A stretch of 63,834 nt of DNA from Methylobacterium sp. J-026 (GTDB lineage Bacteria; Pseudomonadota; Alphaproteobacteria; Rhizobiales; Beijerinckiaceae). This document shows, piece after piece, positions 18,183 to 26,109 of this stretch. The DNA is taken from the NCBI RefSeq assembly GCF_022829585.1, contig NZ_JAKSYC010000313.1, forward strand, positions 1 through 63,834, read 5' to 3'. The notes under the pieces were generated by a model, which saw only the letters and a list, made by a program, of their open reading frames with translations, was not told the DNA's origin and did no database searches. Positions within the stretch are counted from its first letter, which is position 1, and every line of letters starts with the position of its first letter. Position numbers and translations under genes: made by a program.

Positions 18183-19430
18183 TCACCCCCCGCGCCGGGC
18201 CGCCTCGATGGTCAGGCCGAGGCCGACCGAACCGAACGTGTCGCCCTCCACCACCCGGGCGGCCGGCAGCGCCGCGGTCAGGGCGGCGCGGAGGTGCGGC
18301 AGGCCGGTGGAGCCACCGGTGAGGAACAGGGCGTTGATCCGCTCCGGCGCCAGCTCCGCCTGGACGAGGCAGCGCCCGATCCGGGCCGCCACCGCCCGGG
18401 CGAGGTCGCCCGTCTGCGCGGCGAGGCGCGCGCGATCCACCGGCACCGACAGCCCACGCTCCACGAGGCCGAGATCGAGTTCCGTCCCGCCCTCTTCCGA
18501 GGCCGCGATCTTGGCGCCCTCCACCGCCCCCGCCAGGGCATGGCCGCGCTCGCCCTCCACCGCCTCGCGCAGGCGCGCGACGAGTTCGGGGCGGGCGCAA
18601 TCGCGGATCACCTCGTCGATCTCGCGCAGGGTCTTCTGATTGTAGAGGCGGTTGATCGCCGACCACGTGGCGAGGTCGTGATAGTAGGCGTTCGGCACGG
18701 CGAGGTCGCCCCGGCGCATCGGGCTGCCGAGGCCGAGGAGCGGCATCACCGTGCCGAGGCTGAGCTGCCGGTCGAAATCGGTGCCGCCGATGCGCACGCC
18801 GTCATTGGCCAGGATGTCGCCGGCCCGCTCCACCCGGCGCCTCCGCTCGGGCGACAGGCGCACGATGGAGAAATCCGAGGTGCCGCCGCCGATATCGGCG
18901 ACCAGGGCGATCTCCTCCGACCGGACCTGCCGCTCGTAGTCGAGGGCGGCGGCGATCGGCTCGTACTGGAACGAGACCTCGCGGAATCCGACGTCGCGGG
19001 CGATGGCGCGCAGCGTGTCCTCGGCCCGGCGATCGGCCTCCGGGTCGCCGTCCACGAAATGGACCGGGCGGCCGTGGACCACGCTGTCGAGGGGCGCGTC
19101 GCAGGCCGTCTCGGCCCGCGCCTTCACCGCGGTCAGGTAGCGGGCGATCACGTCCCGCAGGCGCAGGCGCTGGCGGCCGACCGGGGTCGCCTCGTCCATC
19201 AGCGGCGTGCCGAGGACGGATTTCAGCCCGCGCATCAGCCGCCCCGACAGGCCGTCCACATAGGCCGCCGTGGCGGCACGGCCGATCACCGGCTCACGGC
19301 CGAGTTCGAAGAAGATCGCGCTGGGGATCGTGCGATGCGCGCCCTCCAGCGGCAGCAGGATCGGCCCGTCGGGACCCGCATGACCCAGGGTGGTGTTCGA
19401 CGTGCCGAAATCGAGGCCGCAGGCCGCCAT
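18183..19430 (-). CDS. Hsp70-like ATPase of the YegD type
   Basis: A 415-residue actin/Hsp70-fold ATPase lacking the substrate-binding domain of DnaK. Nucleotide motifs: phosphate-1 CGLDFGTSNTTLG at the N-terminus, phosphate-2 VADIGGGTSDFSIV (about 190-203), and the adenosine loop LFLTGGSTGLPHLR (about 370-383). This truncated architecture matches the YegD/Hsp70-family proteins, whose client and function are poorly known. It diverges from the HerA-like ATPase gene with 156 bases between starts. The 197-base stretch before the MBOAT gene downstream holds nothing I can assign confidently. Confidence 0.88.
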   Translation of the reverse strand: MAACGLDFGTSNTTLGHAGPDGPILLPLEGAHRTIPSAIFFELGREPVIGRAATAAYVDGLSGRLMRGLKSVLGTPLMDEATPVGRQRLRLRDVIARYLTAVKARAETACDAPLDSVVHGRPVHFVDGDPEADRRAEDTLRAIARDVGFREVSFQYEPIAAALDYERQVRSEEIALVADIGGGTSDFSIVRLSPERRRRVERAGDILANDGVRIGGTDFDRQLSLGTVMPLLGLGSPMRRGDLAVPNAYYHDLATWSAINRLYNQKTLREIDEVIRDCARPELVARLREAVEGERGHALAGAVEGAKIAASEEGGTELDLGLVERGLSVPVDRARLAAQTGDLARAVAARIGRCLVQAELAPERINALFLTGGSTGLPHLRAALTAALPAARVVEGDTFGSVGLGLTIEAARRGG

Positions 19431-19586
19431 CGTGTTGGAGATCCGGATATTGCGAGGAGGGCCGTGCGGCCTACAGGTCTGCCATGTCCGGGTCCAGGCC
19501 GGCTACGGCTTGGCTGGTATGGCGGGAAGCGTGGACAGCGCCGTCGCGGGGGCCCCGGAACCGGCGCCGGCATGCTATGAGGCGCC

Positions 19587-21083
19587 ATGCGTTCCGACAT
19601 CGATCTCGGCCTGACCGGCGAGCGCCCCGCGCTCCTCGACCTCACCGAACTGCTCGCCACGCGGCTGCTGGTGCAGGGCAATTCAGGCTCCGGCAAGTCG
19701 CACCTGCTGCGGCGCCTGCTGGAGCAGAGCGCCGGCCTCGTGCAGCAGGCGATCATCGACCCGGAGGGCGATTTCGCCAGTCTGGCCGACCGTTACGGCC
19801 ACGTCGTGGTGGAGGCCGACGGCGACGACGCCGCCCTGCAGCGGATCGCCGCGCGGGTGCGCACCCACCGGGTCTCGGTGGTGCTGTCGCTGGAGAACCT
19901 CGACGCCGACGGGCAGATGCGCGCCGCGGCCGCGTTCCTCGGCGGGCTGTTCGATGCCGACCGGGACCATTGGTACCCGATGCTGGTGGCGGTGGATGAG
20001 GCCCAGCTCTTCGCCCCGGCCGCCGCCGGCGAGGTCTCGGACGAGGCGCGGCGCCTCTCCCTCGGCGCGATGACCAACCTGATGTGCCGCGGGCGCAAGC
20101 GCGGCCTGGCCGGGATCATCGCCACGCAGCGCCTCGCCAAGCTCGCCAAGAACGTCGCGGCCGAGGCGTCGAATTTTTTGATGGGCCGGACCTTCCTGGA
20201 CATCGACATGGCCCGCGCCGCTGACCTCCTGGGACTGGAGCGCCGGCAGGCCGAGACGTTCCGCGATCTGCCGCGCGGGCATTTCGTGGCCCTCGGGCCG
20301 GCCCTGTCGCGCCGCCCGCTCACCATCGCGGTCGGTCCGACCGAGACGGTGAGCCGGAGTTCCTCGCCGGTGCTCGTCCCCCTGCCCGACGCGCTGGAGG
20401 ACGCCCGGTCCCTGATCCTCACGGCGAGCCCGGAGGAGGTCTCGGTGCCCTTCGCGCCCCGCCCGAAGCCGCGTCCGGCACCGGCCCCGGACGTGCTGGT
20501 GCAGCTGGCGAACTACCGGCCGCCGGTTCCCGTGGAGGAGCCGGAGGAGGAGCCGATGGATCCGGAGGCGCGCGAGGCGGCCCTGTCCGAGGTTCTGGCC
20601 TCGGTGCTGGCGGATGCCGATGCGGCGGCCTGCACCCCCGCGACGCTCTACCAGGACTTCACGGTGCGGTGCCGGATCCGGCGCCTGCGCGGCGACACGA
20701 TGGGCCTGCCGGAATTCAAGCGCCGGCTCGCGGTGGCCCGGGCCGAGGCCGGGGGCGCGGTCGCCGACAATTCCACCTGGGAGCGCGCCCAGGAGATCGC
20801 GGCCGGTTTGCCGGACGACCTCGCCGGGCTGTTTCTGGTCGTGGCCCGGGCGGCGATCGAGGGCGCGCCCTGCCCCACCGACACCATGCTGGCCGAGGCC
20901 TACGGCACCAGCTCGGGCGGCCGCGCCCGGCGGATGCTGGCCTATCTGGAGGAGCGCGGCGCCATCGTCACCCGCAAGGACCTGCGCGGCGCGCCGATCA
21001 TCGCGGTGCCGGATCTCGGCGTGGAGACCGGGCCGGGCGAACCGCAGATGCTGCCGACCGGACCGAAGCGGCGGACGGGGTAA
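19587..21083 (+). CDS. HerA/DUF87-type ATP-binding protein
   Basis: A 498-residue P-loop ATPase of the FtsK/HerA branch. Walker A is VQGNSGSGKSHLL (about 30-42); Walker B is MLVAVDEAQLF (about 132-142). Then come CRGRKRGLAGIIATQRLAKLAKNV, typical of HerA-like helicases, and an Arg-finger-like region. After about residue 275 a Pro/Glu-rich linker leads to a C-terminal domain of about 180 residues that looks helical and may bind DNA or a partner (ACPTDTMLAEAYGTSSGGRARRMLAYLEERGAI resembles a winged helix). No NurA nuclease gene lies nearby, so it is not an obvious HerA-NurA repair pair. Start ATG 19587 is unambiguous. It converges on fliX. Confidence 0.82.
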   Translation: MRSDIDLGLTGERPALLDLTELLATRLLVQGNSGSGKSHLLRRLLEQSAGLVQQAIIDPEGDFASLADRYGHVVVEADGDDAALQRIAARVRTHRVSVVLSLENLDADGQMRAAAAFLGGLFDADRDHWYPMLVAVDEAQLFAPAAAGEVSDEARRLSLGAMTNLMCRGRKRGLAGIIATQRLAKLAKNVAAEASNFLMGRTFLDIDMARAADLLGLERRQAETFRDLPRGHFVALGPALSRRPLTIAVGPTETVSRSSSPVLVPLPDALEDARSLILTASPEEVSVPFAPRPKPRPAPAPDVLVQLANYRPPVPVEEPEEEPMDPEAREAALSEVLASVLADADAAACTPATLYQDFTVRCRIRRLRGDTMGLPEFKRRLAVARAEAGGAVADNSTWERAQEIAAGLPDDLAGLFLVVARAAIEGAPCPTDTMLAEAYGTSSGGRARRMLAYLEERGAIVTRKDLRGAPIIAVPDLGVETGPGEPQMLPTGPKRRTG

Positions 21084-21093
21084 GGCGCCCTGG

Positions 21094-21522
21094 TCAGACG
21101 CTGCGCCGGCTTTCGAGCTTGGCGAGTTCCACCGCCGCACGCAGCTCGATCTCGGCCATGAGCCCGTCGAGCCGCGGATCCCCCGAGGGGCCCGGGCGCT
21201 CGGCGAGGCGGGACGCGATGGCGCTCAAGTCCTGCGGCGCGACCCGGCCGCCCAGCAGGGCGGCCTTCAGCCGGTCGAGGCCGTCGAGGAGATCCTGACC
21301 GCGCTTGGCCGAGCGACGCCGCCGCTCCTGCGGCGTCTCGCTCTCGGTCTGGAGGAGCAGGACCGCGTCCAGGCCGGTGAGCGTCGCCGCCGCCGCGGGG
21401 GCACCGGCGCCGGTGGCGGCACCGGGGGTCGCGCCGAGGCTGAAGCCTGCGCCGCCCTCGGTCCGCCGGAGGGTGGCGACGCCGCCCGCGCCCTGGATCG
21501 GCTGGCGAGTCTCGACGCGCAT
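21094..21522 (-). CDS. fliX: Flagellar assembly regulator FliX
   Basis: A 142-residue alphaproteobacterial FliX-type protein: MRVE start, a low-complexity Gly/Ala segment (about 25-50), then a helical domain including TLTGLDAVLLLQTE and RSAKRGQDLLDGLDRLKAALLGG, and an acidic end DGLMAEIELRAAVELAKLE. In Caulobacter, FliX couples basal-body assembly to the sigma-54 activator FlbD and so gates hook and late flagellar genes. Its location next to flgI and near flgEKL agrees. ATG 21522 is chosen because MRVE is the family's usual beginning. A CtrA-like box lies about 60-75 bases upstream. It diverges from flgI and converges on the HerA-like gene. Confidence 0.88.
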   Translation of the reverse strand: MRVETRQPIQGAGGVATLRRTEGGAGFSLGATPGAATGAGAPAAAATLTGLDAVLLLQTESETPQERRRRSAKRGQDLLDGLDRLKAALLGGRVAPQDLSAIASRLAERPGPSGDPRLDGLMAEIELRAAVELAKLESRRSV

Positions 21523-21581
21523 GATCCGGTTCGCGTTGCTCCAAGCGCCCCTGCGCAGGGCTCGAAATTCGGCCCGCAGGG

Positions 21582-21596
21582 TTAAGCGCGGGTAAA
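21582..21596. promoter_or_regulatory. CtrA-like box upstream of fliX
   Basis: TTAA-N7-TAAA matches the CtrA consensus TTAA-N7-TTAA at seven of eight positions, in an otherwise GC-rich intergenic region 60-75 bases before the fliX start. FliX is CtrA-controlled in Caulobacter, which makes the match plausible. A 7-bp perfect hairpin (CCGGCAG, 3-nt loop, CTGCCGG) follows at 21601-21617. Confidence 0.5.
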
Positions 21597-21711
21597 CAAG
21601 CCGGCAGAAGCTGCCGGGTCGGCAGCATCGGTACCGGTCGATCGTGATGGGCCACGGCATGCCGGCCGGATAATGATCTCTCTTGTCAGCGACTTACCGG
21701 AAATTCTCGGG

Positions 21712-21726
21712 TGGCACGACGCTGGC
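21712..21726 (+). promoter_or_regulatory. Probable sigma-54 promoter of flgI
   Basis: TGGCAC-N5-TGGC matches the -24/-12 consensus TGGCAC-N5-TTGC except for one base, with the invariant GG and GC correctly spaced. It lies 40 bases before the flgI start, with an expected transcription start near 21738. P-ring genes are sigma-54 dependent in Caulobacter. Confidence 0.6.
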
Positions 21727-21765
21727 AGGAGGGGGGCAGGTCCGTTCACCCTCGAAAAACCCGGC

Positions 21766-22905
21766 ATGCGCCCGAGCCACCCCTGCAGTCTCATCGGATC
21801 GGTCCTCGCCGCACTCGCCGCGGGCGTGCTGCTCCTGGCGGCGATGTCCGGCCCGGCGCTCGCCCTGTCGCGGGTCAAGGATCTCGCCTCCATCGAGGGC
21901 GTGCGCCAGAACCAACTCGTCGGCTACGGCATCGTCGTCGGCCTGAACGGCACCGGCGACACGCTGAACAACATCCCGTTCACCAAGCAATCGCTGCAGG
22001 CGATGCTGGAGCGCCTCGGCGTCAACACCCGCGGGGCCACGATGCGCACGCAGAACCTCGCCGCCGTGATGGTGACGGCGAGCCTGCCCCCCTTCGCCGC
22101 GCAGGGCACCCGTATCGACGTGACGGTCTCCTCGCTGGGCGACGCCAAATCGCTCCAGGGTGGCACCCTGCTGGTGACGCCGCTGCTCGGCGCCGACGGC
22201 GAGGTCTACGCCCTGGCGCAGGGCTCGGTGGCGATCGCGGGCTTCGCCGCGGAGGGGGCCGCCGCCAAGATCACCCGGGGCGTGCCCACCAACGGACGCA
22301 TCTCCAACGGCGCCAACATCGAGCGCGAGATCGCCTTCAAGCTGAACGACGCCAAGTCTCTGCGCCTGTCGCTGCGCAATCCCGACTTCACCACGTCCAA
22401 GCGGATCGCCGCAGCGATCAACGACTTCATGGGCGCCGATACGGCCGAGCCCACGGACCCCGCCACCGTCACGATCCAGATCCCGGCCCGCTACAACGGC
22501 AACATGATCCGGCTGATCACCGAGGTGGAGCAGCTCAAGGTCGAGCCCGACCAGACCGCCCGGGTGATCGTGGATGAGCGCTCCGGCATCATCGTGATGG
22601 GCCGCGACGTGCACGTCTCCACGGTGGCGATCGCCCAGGGCAACTTGACCATCACGATCACCGAGCAGCCGCAGGTGAGCCAGCCGGCGCCCCTGTCCAA
22701 CGGCCGCACCGTCGTGGTGCCGCGCACCGCGCTGAAGGTCGATACCGGCGAGGGCAACAAGCTCGCCCTGGTCAAGGAGGGCGTGAGCCTGCGGGAACTG
22801 GTCGACGGCCTCAACGCCCTCGGCGTCGGCCCCCGCGACCTGATCTCGATCCTGCAGGCGATCAAGGCGGCCGGCGCCCTGCAGGCCGATATCGAATTGA
22901 TGTGA
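21766..22905 (+). CDS. flgI: Flagellar P-ring protein FlgI
   Basis: A 379-residue periplasmic protein that forms the P-ring around the flagellar rod in the peptidoglycan layer. The signal peptide covers about residues 8-33 (SVLAALAAGVLLLAAMSGPALA). The mature protein starts SRVKDLASIEGVRQNQLVGYGIVVGLNGTGD, the hallmark of FlgI, and ends GVGPRDLISILQAIKAAGALQADIELM. Length matches the family. ATG 21766 was chosen so that the signal peptide is N-terminal, and it lies just downstream of a sigma-54-like promoter. The rod-binding protein gene follows 26 bases later, and a FlgN-like gene overlaps that, forming a three-gene operon. Confidence 0.96.
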   Translation: MRPSHPCSLIGSVLAALAAGVLLLAAMSGPALALSRVKDLASIEGVRQNQLVGYGIVVGLNGTGDTLNNIPFTKQSLQAMLERLGVNTRGATMRTQNLAAVMVTASLPPFAAQGTRIDVTVSSLGDAKSLQGGTLLVTPLLGADGEVYALAQGSVAIAGFAAEGAAAKITRGVPTNGRISNGANIEREIAFKLNDAKSLRLSLRNPDFTTSKRIAAAINDFMGADTAEPTDPATVTIQIPARYNGNMIRLITEVEQLKVEPDQTARVIVDERSGIIVMGRDVHVSTVAIAQGNLTITITEQPQVSQPAPLSNGRTVVVPRTALKVDTGEGNKLALVKEGVSLRELVDGLNALGVGPRDLISILQAIKAAGALQADIELM

Positions 22906-22931
22906 CGCGTCCGAGCGTGGAGGGCCCGACC

Positions 22932-23288
22932 ATGCTGCAACTCGCCAACGTCACCGCCGCTGCCGCCAGCGTCGGGACCTCCGTCGCCGGGGGGGCGGTC
23001 GACGGGATCGTCAAGACCGCCAACCAGGCCAAGGCCTGGAAGACCGCGACCGAGTTCGAATCGATGTTCCTGGAATCCAGCCTCGACCGGCTGACCCAGT
23101 CGGAGGGGACCGACGGCCCCCTCGGCGAGAACGGCACCGGCGGCGGTGTCTACCGCTCGATGCTGACCAAGGAATATGCGGGACAGATCGTGAAGAACGG
23201 CGGCGTCGGTATCGCCGCTTCGGTCTTTCATGAGATCATGAAGATGCAGGGAGCACCGAGCGATGGAACGACCCATGCAGCGGGCTGA
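22932..23288 (+). CDS. flgJ: Rod-binding protein (FlgJ N-domain/CheL type)
   Basis: A 118-residue protein corresponding to the rod-binding domain of FlgJ without the muramidase domain, as in alphaproteobacterial CheL. Conserved features are the KTATEFESMFLESSLDRL helix, the GGVYRSMLTKEYAGQIVKNGGVGIA core and VFHEIMKMQ. It probably caps or chaperones the growing rod in the periplasm; the peptidoglycan hydrolase must come from elsewhere. ATG 22932 has GGAGGG 8-13 bases upstream and is preferred to the GTG at 22902, which overlaps the flgI stop. It overlaps the next gene by 26 bases. Confidence 0.9.
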   Translation: MLQLANVTAAAASVGTSVAGGAVDGIVKTANQAKAWKTATEFESMFLESSLDRLTQSEGTDGPLGENGTGGGVYRSMLTKEYAGQIVKNGGVGIAASVFHEIMKMQGAPSDGTTHAAG

Positions 23289-23748
23289 GCCGCTCCGCGT
23301 CGCCGACCGCGTCACCGCGGAGGCGCTGGTCGCGGGGGTGCTCGCCAACATGGCCGCGCTGGAGGCGGTGCTGGCCGACGAGGCGGCGCATGTCCGTGCC
23401 GGCCGGCTGCGGGAGGGGATCGCGGCGGCCGAGCCCAAGGCCGCCCTGGCCGGCGCCTACATGCAGGGGCTGGAGGTCGCCAAGGCGAACGCCGTGGCGC
23501 TGAAGCGCTTCCATCCGGACGGGGTCGAGAACCTGCGGTCGGCACACCGCCGTTTCACCGCGGCCGTCGAGGCGAACCAGACGGTGCTCGCCAGCGCCAA
23601 AACCGTGTCGGAGGGCCTGATCAAGTCGCTCGCGGAGGAGATCGGACGGGCGCAGATGCCGGCGGGCTACGGCCGCCAGAGTCCGGCCCCCTCCCCCTAC
23701 GGGCGCGGCGTGCGCAGCGGGCCGCTGGTCCTGTCGCGGAACCTGTAG
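23263..23748 (+). CDS. FlgN-like flagellar export chaperone (putative)
   Basis: A 161-residue, largely helical Ala-rich protein with long amphipathic helices (about 18-60 and 75-120) and a Gly/Ser/Pro-rich tail. Size, helicity and position directly after flgI and the rod-binding gene fit a FlgN-type chaperone, which delivers FlgK and FlgL to the export gate; both substrates are encoded 1-4 kb away. No single diagnostic motif is decisive. Start ATG 23263 overlaps the upstream gene by 26 bases and has GGGAG about 10 bases before it; ATG 23275 is an alternative. The stop lies 10 bases from the convergent porin-like gene. Confidence 0.65.
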   Translation: MERPMQRAEPLRVADRVTAEALVAGVLANMAALEAVLADEAAHVRAGRLREGIAAAEPKAALAGAYMQGLEVAKANAVALKRFHPDGVENLRSAHRRFTAAVEANQTVLASAKTVSEGLIKSLAEEIGRAQMPAGYGRQSPAPSPYGRGVRSGPLVLSRNL

Positions 23749-23758
23749 GGTCCGGCGC

Positions 23759-24082
23759 TCAGCGCCGGCCGTTACCGAACCGCAGGTAGGTCCGCACCTC
23801 GCCGAGATCCGTGTCGGCGCGGTTGTCGATGGCGAGGCGGCCGGCGACGACGGGGGCCGCCGCGGCGGCGTGCCCGGTGCGCAGGTCCATCCCAGCGGCG
23901 ACGTGCCCGGACACGCGGATGCAGGAAGCGCTACCCGGCAGGCGGATGAAGCCCGGTCCCTTCGACGGGCACGGAACCGGCCCGGGCGTGACCGGCGCCT
24001 TCTGCAGGTCGATCGCCAGAGCGGACCCCGCGAGGGACAGGATCATCGCCAGGGCGGCGACCGGCTGGAGCCGCCCGCGCAT
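23759..24082 (-). CDS. Short protein resembling the N-terminus of a Rhizobiales porin
   Basis: A 107-residue exported protein: signal peptide (ALAMILSLAGSALA), then a mature part in which GPVPCPSKGPGFIRLPGSASCIRVSGHVAAGMDL closely resembles the first segment of Porin_2-family porins, including the paired cysteines of the N-terminal signature. The remaining beta-barrel (about 300 residues) is absent; the gene ends LRFGNGRR and a stop. It could be a porin fragment or a small family member of its own. It starts 1 base after the stop of the upstream small gene, so the two are probably co-translated. It converges with the FlgN-like gene. Confidence 0.65.
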   Translation of the reverse strand: MRGRLQPVAALAMILSLAGSALAIDLQKAPVTPGPVPCPSKGPGFIRLPGSASCIRVSGHVAAGMDLRTGHAAAAAPVVAGRLAIDNRADTDLGEVRTYLRFGNGRR

Positions 24083-24083
24083 C

Positions 24084-24344
24084 TCAGGCGGCCCGGCGCG
24101 GCGGATGCCGGTACGGCCGATCGATAGAACCCTCGACCGCACCGATGAACGGGTCGGGATCCGGCCTCTGGACGCGCAGCCGGGCGAAGCCGCGCAGCGG
24201 GATGTCGAGGGCAATGCCGCGATCGTCGAGCCGCCCGCAACCGGGGACGGGGGTGTCGGCCGCCCGCTCGGCCGGGACGGTCGCGCCGATCCGCGGGGCG
24301 CCGCCGAGACCGCGGACGAGTGCGACAGGTTCGGACGGCGACAT
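24084..24344 (-). CDS. Small hypothetical protein upstream of the porin-like gene
   Basis: An 86-residue Arg/Pro/Gly-rich protein starting MSPSEPVALVRGLGG, with no signal peptide or membrane helix and no recognised family. Support comes from a very good ribosome-binding site (GAGGAGAGG ending 6 bases before the ATG) and from tight coupling (1-base gap) to the porin-like gene downstream. The upstream 155 bases to the flgL stop show no other gene. Function is unknown; it may only serve as a translational leader for the porin-like gene. Confidence 0.5.
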   Translation of the reverse strand: MSPSEPVALVRGLGGAPRIGATVPAERAADTPVPGCGRLDDRGIALDIPLRGFARLRVQRPDPDPFIGAVEGSIDRPYRHPPRRAA

Positions 24345-24499
24345 GCGGACCTCTCCTCGGGTGGGCGACGGAGCGGCGGCGCGTCCGGTTTCCACGATTC
24401 ACTGTGGGAAAGCGGCGAGACTAAGATTGCGGCGATCGCGGGCGATCCGCTTCCGCACACGGCTGCGCGATCATCGTAGCGCGCGTGACCGGACCGGGC

Positions 24500-26107
24500 T
24501 TAGCTGATGTAGTTGACCAGCGAGAGCTTTGAGAGCGTGGAGGTGATCTGGTAGCTCGCCTGGAGCCGGTTCTGCACGTCGAGGAGCTTGGCGATGACTT
24601 CCTCGGTGGGCGCCTGCTCGATCCCGTCCAGCGTGTTCTGCACGGTGTTCTGCGTGGCCGCGTTGGTGGTGCCGGCGTTGGTCAGCCGGGCGGCGGCGAT
24701 CGAGAGCTGGGTGACCGTGTTCTGGACGCCGGAACTGCCGTCGGTCGAGGAGAGCAACGCGCCGGCGCGGTTCATCACGGTTTGATAAGCCGTGCCGGTG
24801 GTGTCGTCGTTGGTCGTGGGCAGGGCGAAGGCCATCGTGGCCAGGCCGGCGAGGACGTTCTGTACCGCCGGATCGATCGCGCGCGCGCCCGTGCCGATGT
24901 TGGACGTCGCGCTGACCTGGATCGACTGGCTGTCGAGCGCCGACGTCGGGGTGTTCGACGCGGTGTAGGTGTTCTCGCCCTGATACCACAGCACCGTGTC
25001 GGCCGCGGTGGCGGGTCGGTAGCCGATCGGGTTGTTGCTGGCATCGTACTGGATGCGCTCGGGCATGATCCCGGAGCCCGTCAGGCCGCCTTTCGCCGAG
25101 CCCGTGAAGAAACTCGACGCGGCGTCGGCGGTGGCGTTCACCGCCAGGGTGCCGCTGGCCAGACCCTTGAGCGCCTTGTTCAGGGTCGCCGACAGGTTGT
25201 TCATCGTGTCGGAGATGCTCGACCCGATCGCGAAACTGGTGGTCGAGGTCGCGTCCGCTGTCGTCGCGGCCTTGAGGGTGAGGGTCTTCGAAGTGCCGTC
25301 CGGCAACGTCAGCGAGATGGTCGCGCTGTCGCCGGGCTGGGGCTGCGCCGTCAGGTTGAGGGTGAAGGAAGCCGGGCTGGGGCTCGCGGCGGCCGTGTAG
25401 GTGGCGCTGAGCGCCGATCCCGTCACCGTCGGTGCCGCGGCCAGGGTGAAGCCGAACATGCCCCGGGTCTGGCTGTCCGCCTCGTCGGTGACCGTCACCG
25501 AGGTGCCGGAGTTGGACGAAGACGGGGTCGGCGTCTGGGTGAGCCGGCCGTTCTGGTTGGGTCCGACCTCGGCATCGACCCGTTCCGCGATCACCGCGGA
25601 GAGGCCGGCGACGGTTTGGCCCTGGCTGCCGGTCGTCCCGTTGAGGAGCGTGTCCGCATCGACCACCGGCTGGGTGCTGGCATCGCCGCCGCCGAACAGA
25701 TAGTTGCCCGCCGCCGACTGGTTGAGCGCATCGAGCGCCGTCTGCAGGTCCCCCAACGCGGTCGAGCGGCCCGAGACCGAACTGGTCGCCACACTCTGCA
25801 GACCGTTGTTCAGGGTCTGGCTGGCACTCGTCCCGAGGGTCGCGACCTGGGTGAGGCTCGTCACCGCGAGGTTCGTCCGCGTCTGGCCGGCCGTGATGCC
25901 GGCCGCGTAGCCGCCGAGCGCGCTCAACGTCGCCTGGGCGCCGAGGGCCGTCGAACGCCCGGAACCGAGGCCGCCGTAGGTCTGCGACACCTGTCCGCTC
26001 GAGACCTGGTTCGACAGGTCGTTGAGCTGGTTCTTCAGGGTCGTGAGCTGCGCGGCGTTCCGGGTCGTCAGGTAAGAGCCGGCCGCGAAGGGGGCGATCG
26101 TGGTCAT
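24500..26107 (-). CDS. flgL: Flagellar hook-associated protein 3 FlgL
   Basis: A 535-residue flagellin-related junction protein. The conserved N-terminal flagellin/FlgL coiled-coil region reads NAAQLTTLKNQLNDLSNQVSSGQVSQTYGGLGSGRS, and the C-terminal partner region ends LDGIEQAPTEEVIAKLLDVQNRLQASYQITSTLSKLSLVNYIS. The central part (about 180-400) is a Thr/Ser/Ala-rich variable domain, larger than in enterobacterial FlgL (about 317 residues). It is exported by the flagellar type III system to join hook and filament. It is the last gene of flgE-flgK-flgL, 2 bases after flgK, and probably depends on the sigma-54 promoter ahead of flgE. Confidence 0.92.
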   Translation of the reverse strand: MTTIAPFAAGSYLTTRNAAQLTTLKNQLNDLSNQVSSGQVSQTYGGLGSGRSTALGAQATLSALGGYAAGITAGQTRTNLAVTSLTQVATLGTSASQTLNNGLQSVATSSVSGRSTALGDLQTALDALNQSAAGNYLFGGGDASTQPVVDADTLLNGTTGSQGQTVAGLSAVIAERVDAEVGPNQNGRLTQTPTPSSSNSGTSVTVTDEADSQTRGMFGFTLAAAPTVTGSALSATYTAAASPSPASFTLNLTAQPQPGDSATISLTLPDGTSKTLTLKAATTADATSTTSFAIGSSISDTMNNLSATLNKALKGLASGTLAVNATADAASSFFTGSAKGGLTGSGIMPERIQYDASNNPIGYRPATAADTVLWYQGENTYTASNTPTSALDSQSIQVSATSNIGTGARAIDPAVQNVLAGLATMAFALPTTNDDTTGTAYQTVMNRAGALLSSTDGSSGVQNTVTQLSIAAARLTNAGTTNAATQNTVQNTLDGIEQAPTEEVIAKLLDVQNRLQASYQITSTLSKLSLVNYIS

Positions 26108-26109
26108 GA

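Noticed and set aside
21601..21617. Perfect 7-bp hairpin as a terminator
   Set aside because: It lies between divergent fliX and flgI promoters with no T-run and no gene ending there.
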